From contig JAVLUZ010000142.1 in the NCBI GenBank assembly GCA_036768485.1, positions 4,110,049 to 4,174,048 on the forward strand: a DNA stretch of 64,000 nt, read 5' to 3'. Positions 1-64,000 of the stretch are shown here, in pieces (the stretch's first letter is position 1; every line of letters begins with the position of its first letter). This stretch comes from Mermis nigrescens. Taxonomy: Eukaryota > Nematoda > Enoplea > Mermithida > Mermithidae. A program made the translations under genes and the position numbers. The notes under the pieces were generated by a model. That model worked only from the letters and a program-made list of their open reading frames with translations. It made no database searches and was not told where the DNA came from.

Positions 1-187
1 TTTTCATACTTGCACATGCAAAACCAGTAAGAATCCAGCGAAAACTCTTCTTTAAATTTCGTTTATGATTGTTTCTTGCGCGTTTTACCATAGGCGAAGT
101 CCTTCTCAAGCAACGACCATAAGAGGTTTGGGTACATTAAGTTTTTTTGAGGAAATGGATACGTTAGGTCTGAATGCGTCGGCTCAG

Positions 188-57058
<56,871 letters not shown>

Positions 57059-57666
57059 TAATTTTACATTTCTTTTTTGATAATTATGTATTTGCGGCCA
57101 TATAGTTCTCAATCGCGCTCTTCTATGTATACGTTATTTAATTGATTATTTATTGCGTTCGATGTGCATTTTTTATAACCCCGAATTTTGCTCTTTTGTT
57201 TTTAACCTCAGTTCCGAATTTGTAAAAAGATTCTTTGCGATAACCCACTGATTCCCGTTCATTTTTTGTTTTAGTGCCTTAGGCCAGCTGCGTGCACTTG
57301 CTGCGCCTTCAATTTCATTCATTTTTTCATTTTTCATCTTACATATGTATGTATATTGTTTTATACACATTTAAGCATAAATATAAGTACCTACCTATAT
57401 AGGTAATGATCGCTCGCTATTCGTACTCACTTATAACTTTCTACGAAACTTGCGTTCACGCGTTGCGTTTTTCAGTAAATGTAAGTATAGGTATACATTT
57501 TGAAAGTGTTAGGCAATTATCATCAAAGTGCCATGAAAATACTCATACGTGACGGTGCAAAACAATTGATAAACCGCCTTGCTCTTTACGCAGTACCTTG
57601 CCTATATGTATGTTTGATTATTATTTTATGGTGTGAGCATTCCTGGCCGCTTGTATCACCCGATTG

Positions 57667-59040
57667 GCCTGAATGACAGAAGGTGGGCTAGTTTAACCTG
57701 AGGTTAACGGGAAATTCCGGGTTAGCTAACCCACGGTTAAATTTAACCCGCATGACAGAAGGTGGGTCAAACTCGGGTAAACTAACCCAGGGTTAAAAGC
57801 TAGGTAACCCGACTTTTTATTAGTTCAACCTGAGATTGACGCTTATTTTGCAATGCCGAACTGTATTAGAGGCAGTAAAAGTTCATTTGAATTAATGAAA
57901 TCACAGGTAATGCCGAGCGAGCCGTTCAAGGGCTATATTATGTAATATGCAGCAATGCTGTAACTGATTCGTCAACCATTGCGTATAAGATGAAAATAAG
58001 AAAATAATCGGTCAAAGTATTAAATATAGTTATAGTCTGTTTTATTTATTCGAGAGCTTTTTAGTAAATTTTTCTAAGGGCTACAGTAAGCGAAACAAGA
58101 CGAATTACTGTAATTCGGCAGATCAGCTCAGTGAGGGCGGGTGGCTGGAATTCTTCCATTTTTAATGCAATAATCCGCCCATATAAATTTAATTTAGGCA
58201 TTTAATCAGTGCTCGGACATACAACAGTAAGTGCGCTAAATAAAAAGCTACCGGCTGGAATCGAACCCGAGTTGCTTCAACGACAAACAGACGTTTTACC
58301 ACTGAGCTATGCGAGTCGCTGCGTCTCTTATCTTAGTCAATTAAGTTTTAAGTGTCGACTTAGGATAAGCTGAATGCGCGATTTTTATCTGTAAGTTGGT
58401 TGATCGCTGGAAGGCGAGAATAAATTATGCCGCAAAATTGTTATTGAAAAACTTCCTTTGCTACGTAGCTACGGCGGGATCTAGCGACCTACAGTAAATA
58501 AGAAAGAAGGGGTTACTGTAGCCTTCGAAAACATTTACTGAAAAAGCTTTCAGATAAATGAAACAGACTTTTTTGTAGTAAAGACATAAAATGAAGAAAA
58601 TAATTAAAAATAAAATAAGAATTGCCTCAATCTGAATTAGCACTTAACTGATGTGATCGCTTTTGTATAATAATTATGTCCGAATCAGTTTAAGCTTTTG
58701 AAATCGTTTAGACCAATTGCATAGGTACTGGTTTATTTGCTCTAAGCTTGAAAAAGAACTCATTAATTTTTGAGCTTAGCAGAATCAAAACATGTATGGC
58801 CAGTAATGCAATAAGATAAACAACCCAAGAATTAACCCTGCTAGAAGTAGGGTTAAAAATCTCGGGATAAATCGACCATTTTTAAACCACCGTTGGTTTA
58901 ACCCGCTTTCTGTCATACCGACATTTAACTCGAGATGTTACCCGACTTCAACCTTGGGTTTAAAGTTAACCCGCTTTTTGTCATACCAAAAGGAGTTTTA
59001 GCTGAGATTTTTGCTGGATTTTACTCGACTTTAACCTATA
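57667..59040. mobile_element. Element C copy 2 (reverse), carrying a SINE-like insertion
   Basis: Starts GCCTGAATGACAGAAGG and mirrors 2987-3743 on the other strand, including ATGGCCAGTAATGCAATAAG and the GGGTTA/TAACCC-rich arms. It is longer because about 570 bp (roughly 58040-58610) are inserted in its middle. The outer right end is eroded. Confidence 0.75.
58245..58325 (-). mobile_element. tRNA-like sequence, probable SINE head
   Basis: Minus strand shows GCATAGCTCAGTGGTA (A box), GGGTTCGATTCC (B box), then CAGCCGGTAGC and a TTTTT terminator. The acceptor arms do not pair and the T stem has two mismatches, so I do not call it a functional tRNA gene. Confidence 0.6.
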
Positions 59041-59404
59041 GTCCGTTTCGAGCTTTGAGATTTTTGAAAAAATTTAAAATGAATACAAGAGTGCTTTAAA
59101 CTAATACTGTAAATATGATATTCTGCAGTAGGTATATTGAATCATATGGACTTGTGAGTAGTACAGCATGTCCCTTCAGCGCCTCCGTGCTCGAGCATAG
59201 CACATGCTTAAGCATAGAGACTCCATGGCCCAACCCGTAAATCCTACTAATGAAAAAGATAGGGAGAAAGAAATAGCATGATAAGCATAGGTAACCACAC
59301 ACGGAGCCTGGATCATGACAATCATAAGTAACAACACCCGGAGCCTGTGAGAAACGGGAGAAACGGCGAAACCGTGATACGCATAGGTAACCACTAGTGT
59401 TGTA

Positions 59405-59575
59405 AAAGATAAGGATTTTTTGCAAGATAAAAGATAAAGATAAAGTTGAAATTTTAAAATCTAAAAGATAAAGATAAAGATAAAGGTAAAGATAAAAAAT
59501 TTAGAAAGATAAAGATAAAGATAATTTGCAAGATAAAGGAACCAAAAATAAAAGATAAAGATAAAGATAAAGTGT
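59405..59575. repeat. (AGATAA)-rich simple repeat
   Basis: Degenerate run of AAAGATAAAGATAA and variants downstream of the FAS gene. The rest of 59041-60200 holds no gene that I can support. Confidence 0.85.
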
Positions 59576-60508
59576 AAATATGGTCGCCTGGACCTATAGT
59601 CTGGTTAATTTAACTTTGAAGTTTTTGAAAAAGTTTGAAACGGTTACAAAAAAGTTTTAAACTAATAGAATTAATATGATATATTACAGTATATTAATTC
59701 ATATAGAGACGTATGCTTGTTTTGAGGGGCATTACTGCATCAAAAATTTAAACCGCTTTTGTAGCCTGATTCTTATGGAAAATTTCAGAAGAAAACCGCA
59801 AAGTTAAATGAAACAGACTATAGGAGAATGTTGTATGTGTAGTGCAATAAACCAGAGTGGGTGATGCAAAGCAGCCAACTGAATGCCTAACTTTTACACC
59901 TGAGGTCAAATAGGTAATAGGCATAAAGCACACATAAATGTAGGTTTGGGTGTTTACTCCCGGTATCTAACTGACCCACGTAATACTACTACTGGCCAGG
60001 CACGCAACTGGCCGCCCTATTTTGGTGGGGAACCAACACCAATTTTGGGGGACTAAGCCCAAAATGGCCAAAAATAGCACAAAATAACGTTTAAAAAGTC
60101 CTATCTACTGAATTTTGGGGGTCCGGCCGGACCCTTCCATTCCCCCAGAGCTATGTGCCTGCTACTCACTGACAGCAAGTCATTTCTTTTTTTCACAAGC
60201 ATCGAAACGAAAACGGAAACGATGGGTAAACTCCGGAAACGGAAACGATGTGTAAAAGCTGTAAACGGAGACGGAAACAATCCAAAGCACCGGAACCGGG
60301 GTTTCCCAAGTAGGGCCCATCAGGATGAACAACCCAAAGCCCGTTTCCGGCTAAATTTCTCCCACTTAAGGGGGACTTAGGAGCTCGGAAACTGGGTACC
60401 CCATTATTCATATGAGAAGCTGATCCCGGTTCCGTTGAAAGTTTCTCCGACTTGGGGGTAGTCCAAAGTGCCGTAACCAGGGTTTAAAAAAGTAGGGCAC
60501 ATCAGGGT

Positions 60509-61427
60509 AGTGTTATTTTGATATACCAAAAATAAATTTTGGTATGATTTTGGTAGGCACCTGCTGGACTATCAATATCATATTTTAATTCTGTGAATTT
60601 TGGTATATTATATTATTATCATATTAAAAATCTGGAAAATGTGAAAATATTTTTGATATAATTTTGGTATAATTTTAGTATAAAGTGGTAGCACTTTTTC
60701 CTTTTTCGCTCTTTGTCTTACCTACTTATTTTGTACGCATGATGCAGTAGGTATTTTCCACAGGTTGTATTATCATATGGAGACTATACGTACAAGTATG
60801 TGTGTACATATGTGTACTGAGCCGAGCCACCTCATACATATAGTCTCCGTTGAGGTTTGTACATATATATACTAGCTTTATTCGTGTGTACAATTAGCGC
60901 AGCGTAGTATGAGTGAAGTAACATCTTGTTGATAAATGCGTAACATAAGGTGAGCTCAGCTCATAATTAAGGTTAGCCTACAGTCTGTTTCACATAAGTT
61001 TAAGCATTAATTTTGAGAATTTTTTCGAAAGTAAGCCGACGGATTATAATAATTATATATCAAATCAATGCTATAATCGCAAACGGTCAGTTTGTTGTCG
61101 GACATAGTGTTTTAAAATTTATGTTAAAACTTGTGTGAAACAGACTGGGAGATTACAGAACATTAGGTAGGTAGGTAGGAATGATATTGACCATTAAATT
61201 ATTTGTTTTCTTAATCCTTGTTTGCCACCTCTATTCATGAGCGTTGAGCATCGCTGATCGTGATTCAAACTCCATCTACCAAAAACATATTAAATATATA
61301 CCAAATATCAAAAATATATCATATTTTAAATAAAAAATAGCGAAATATCATATTTATATCATATTAAAATTAAGCTAACTATACCAATATCATATTTTAA
61401 TTATTTTTGGGCTACCAAAATAACAGT
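60509..61427. mobile_element. TIR element of 919 bp in the satellite
   Basis: Ends AGTGTTATTTTGATATACC and (reversed) ACTGTTATTTTGGTAGCCC. Flanked by ACATCAGGGT on both sides (60499-60508, 61428-61437). A 9-10 bp duplication fits a Mutator-like MITE. The interior has repeated TTTTGGTATAATTTT-like runs and no ORF. Confidence 0.82.
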
Positions 61428-61480
61428 ACATCAGGGTCGAAACCCCCAACCCCGTTTCCGGCAAAATCTCACGCATGGAA

Positions 61481-61930
61481 GCAGCGTTTTTTTGTATTCG
61501 GCAAAGATTTTTCCCGATACACAAAAAGTTTTTGGGACCGTCTTTGTATATGTACAACGATTTTTAGGTAGTCAACACTTGCAAAAAAGGTCTAAAATTC
61601 GAAAAAATTTCCGGCGCTTCGCGCCGAAAATGAGTAATTGTGTGTTCTATATATCTTTATAATTTCGGAAATTGCATTTCAAGAGGAAAAATGTCAAATT
61701 TTTTGGCGCTTCGCGCCGTTTTAAGACGATTATTGGTCATTTTTGCCTTTAGAGACCCAGAAATTAGCTGAAATACACTACCAAAAGTCGAACAACTCTG
61801 TTTTTACAAACTAAAATTGCTACTGTACCATATTTTAGTACACAAAAAATTTGCATGTACGAAATGTACAAAGACTTTTGGGGACCATTTTTGTACATGT
61901 ACAAACGGACCTTGTTCAAAAAAACGCTGC
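61481..61930. mobile_element. TIR element of 450 bp in the satellite
   Basis: Begins GCAGCGTTTTTTTGTATTC and ends TTCAAAAAAACGCTGC; flanked by ATGGAA on each side. Inner CCGGCGCTTCGCGCCG and GGCGCTTCGCGCC palindromes at about 61611-61630 and 61702-61716. Non-coding. Confidence 0.75.
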
Positions 61931-62879
61931 ATGGAATGGGGGTTTAGGGGCTCGGAAACAGGGTACTCCATTATTCACATATGTAGCTGACCCCAGCTCC
62001 GTCGGGGGTTTCTCCACCCTGGGGCAGTCCAAAGTGCCGTAACCGGGGTTCCGTAAGTAGAGCTCATCAGGGTCAACACCCCCAACCCCGTTCCGGCAAA
62101 ATTTTACCCATAGAATGGTGGTTTAGGGACTAGGAAATTTAGTAGCTCATTATTCATACATGTAGCTGACCCCAGTTCCGTCGGGGGTTTCTCCGCTCTG
62201 AGGGTAGTCCAAAGTGGCGGAACCGGGGTTCCCCAAGTAGGACCCATCAGGGACAACACACACTCGCAACCCCGTTTTCGGCAAAATTTTACCCATGGAA
62301 GGGGGTATAGGGGCGCGGAAACGGAGTACCTCATTATTCATATGTGTAGCTGACCCCGGTTCCGTCGTGGGTTTCTTCGCACCTGGGGGTGGTCTAAAGT
62401 GGCGGAACCGGGGATCCCCAAGTAGGACCTATTAATGTAAACACCCCCAACTCCGTTTCCGACAAAATTTCTCCCACTGAAGGGGGTTTAGGAACTCGGA
62501 AACGGGGTATCCCATATTTATATGAGAAACCCCGGATCCGTCAGGGGTTTCCCCGCCCTGGAAGTAGTCCAAAGTGCCGGAACCGGGGTCGCAAGTTGGG
62601 CCCATCAGGGTCATCAACACCCTCAACCCCTTTTCCGAAAATTTTTCATCTACTGAAAGAGGTTTTAGGGGCTCGGAAATGGGGTACCACATAATTCAAA
62701 TTTGAAGCTGAACCCTGTTCCGTCGGGAGTTTCTCCGCCCTGGGAGTGGTCCAAAGTGGAGGACCGGGGTTCCCCAAGTAGGAGCTATTAATCTGAATAT
62801 CCCAACCCCGTTTCCGGTAAATTTTCTCCAACTGAAGGGGAAGGGGCTCGGAAACGGGGTACCCCATTATTCATATATG

Positions 62880-64000
62880 TACATGGGTAAAATTTTGCCT
62901 GGAAACGGGGTTGGGGGTGTTGACCTTAATGGGTGCTAATTGCGAATATCCGGTTCCGCCACTTTGAACCACTCCTAGGGCAGAGAAATTCCCGAATGAA
63001 CCGGGGTCAGTTACTTATATGAATAATGAGCTACTAAGTTTCCTAGTCCCTAAACCCCCATTCTTTGGGTAACATTTTGTCGAAAACGGGGTTGGTGGTG
63101 TTAAACCTGATGGGTCCTACTTACGGAACCCCGGTTCCGGCACTTTGGACTACCCCCAGGGCGGAGAAACCAACGACGGAGCCGGGGTCAGCTACATATA
63201 TGAATAATGGGGTACCCTGTTTCCGTGCCCCTAAACCCCTCTTCAGTGGGAGAAAATTGGCTGGAAACGAGGTTGGGGTGTTCAACCTGATGGGCCCTTA
63301 CTTGGGGAACCCCGCTTCCAGCACTTTGGACCACCCTCAGGGCGGAGCGACCCCCGATGGAACCGGGGTCAGCTTCACATATAAATCATGGGGTACCCGT
63401 TTCCGAGCCCCTAAACTCCCCTTCAGTGGGTGAAATTCAGCCGGAAACGGGGTTAGGGGTGTTGACCCTGATGGACCCTACTTGGGGAACCGCGGTTCCG
63501 GCACTTTGGACCACCCCCTGGGCGGAGAAACCCCCGACGGAACCGGGGTCAGCTTCACATATAAATAATGGGGTACCCCGTTTCCGAGCCCCTTCCCCTT
63601 CAGTTGGAGAAAATTTACCGGAAATGGGGTTGGGGTATTCACATTAATAGCTCCTACTTTGGAAACCCCGGTCCTCCACTTTGGACCACTCCCAGGGCGG
63701 AGAAACTCCCGACGGATACCGGGTTCAGCTTCACATTTGAATTATGTAATACCCCGTTTCTAAGCCCCTAAACCCCCCAGAGTGGGAAAAATTTTGCTGG
63801 AAACGAGGTTAGGGGTCTTTACATTAATAGGTCCTACTTGTGGAACCCCAGTTCCGCCACTTTAGGCCACCCCAGGGCGGAGAAACCCCCGTCGAAACCT
63901 GGTTCAGCTTCACAATTGAATTATGGGGTACCCCGTTTCCGAGCCCCTAAACTCCCCTTCAGTGGGTGAAATTTTACCGGAAACGGGGTTGGGTATGTTG
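62880..64000 (+). repeat. Satellite array, about 180 bp unit, forward orientation
   Basis: Same unit as 60230-62879 but in the opposite direction: AACCGGGGTCAGCTTCACAT recurs at about 63181, 63362, 63541 and 63720. It continues past the window end. Confidence 0.92.

Larger units (their letters stand above)
60230..62879 (-). repeat. Satellite array, about 180 bp unit, reverse orientation
   Basis: Units recur at about 180 bp in the uninterrupted part (landmark CATTATTCAT at about 62149, 62331, 62509, 62690, 62870). Each has AACCGGGGTTCC, GGAAACGGGGT and CCAAAGTGCCGGAACC-type motifs. Short ORFs across it are repeats read in frame, not genes. Two insertions (60509-61427 and 61481-61930) interrupt it. 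Confidence 0.92.

Noticed and set aside
58245..58325. Functional tRNA gene
   Set aside because: The A and B boxes are good, but the acceptor arm does not pair and the T stem has mismatches.
62104..63771. Proline- and glycine-rich ORFs near the window end
   Set aside because: The same peptide recurs with the 180 bp satellite unit, on whichever strand the unit faces.

Overview
The window is animal nuclear DNA, AT-rich and dense with repeats. One protein-coding gene dominates it: a type I (animal) fatty acid synthase on the + strand. Domain order is KS-MAT-DH-pseudo-methyltransferase-ER-KR-ACP-TE. I resolve 31 exons between about 188 and 57058. The gene enters the window already inside the ketosynthase domain: the 5' end, start codon and KS active-site cysteine lie upstream. 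It ends at a TGA at 57056-57058. The exons total about 7.15 kb, roughly 2,380 codons. The animal-type FAS and the abundance of small DNA-transposon-like repeats, non-LTR retrotransposon pieces and tRNA-derived SINE-like sequences suggest an invertebrate, most likely an arthropod. I cannot name the species from sequence alone.

Layout: KS 188-4629; KS-MAT linker and MAT 5749-17287; DH and the post-DH region 17973-22160; pseudo-methyltransferase and central linker 25296-30202; ER 31299-39489; KR 40464-43810; ACP 45197-45371; ACP-TE linker 46128-46284; TE 46633-57058. From 57059 to about 60.2 kb I see only repeats. From about 60.2 kb to the end there is a satellite array of about 180 bp units that switches orientation near 62.88 kb and carries two nested insertions. 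Visible catalytic residues (KS histidines, MAT Ser/His, DH His, nucleotide-binding loops of ER and KR, KR Ser/Tyr, ACP Ser, TE Ser/His) are all intact. Three exon junctions or positions are off by one base (2302/4446, 42048, 45371). These could be assembly errors or real lesions.

The introns hold the more unusual material. (1) Three elements share one architecture: an 8-bp target-site duplication, and inverted arrays at both ends of 16-20 bp units beginning GTCCCG or a variant (23289-24111, 28702-29698, 49536-55143). (2) Two opposite-orientation copies of a composite element of about 4 kb (12116-16318 and 50594-54445) each carry at one end a near-perfect long hairpin, with arms of 171 and 267 bp. 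The first copy has split a LINE. (3) Seven hAT-like CAG...CTG MITEs have 8-bp duplications, three of them perfect. (4) Four short dispersed repeat families (called R1-R4 here) often begin within about 5-45 bp of FAS splice donors. I found no bacterial-type operon, CRISPR array, phage or defence system.
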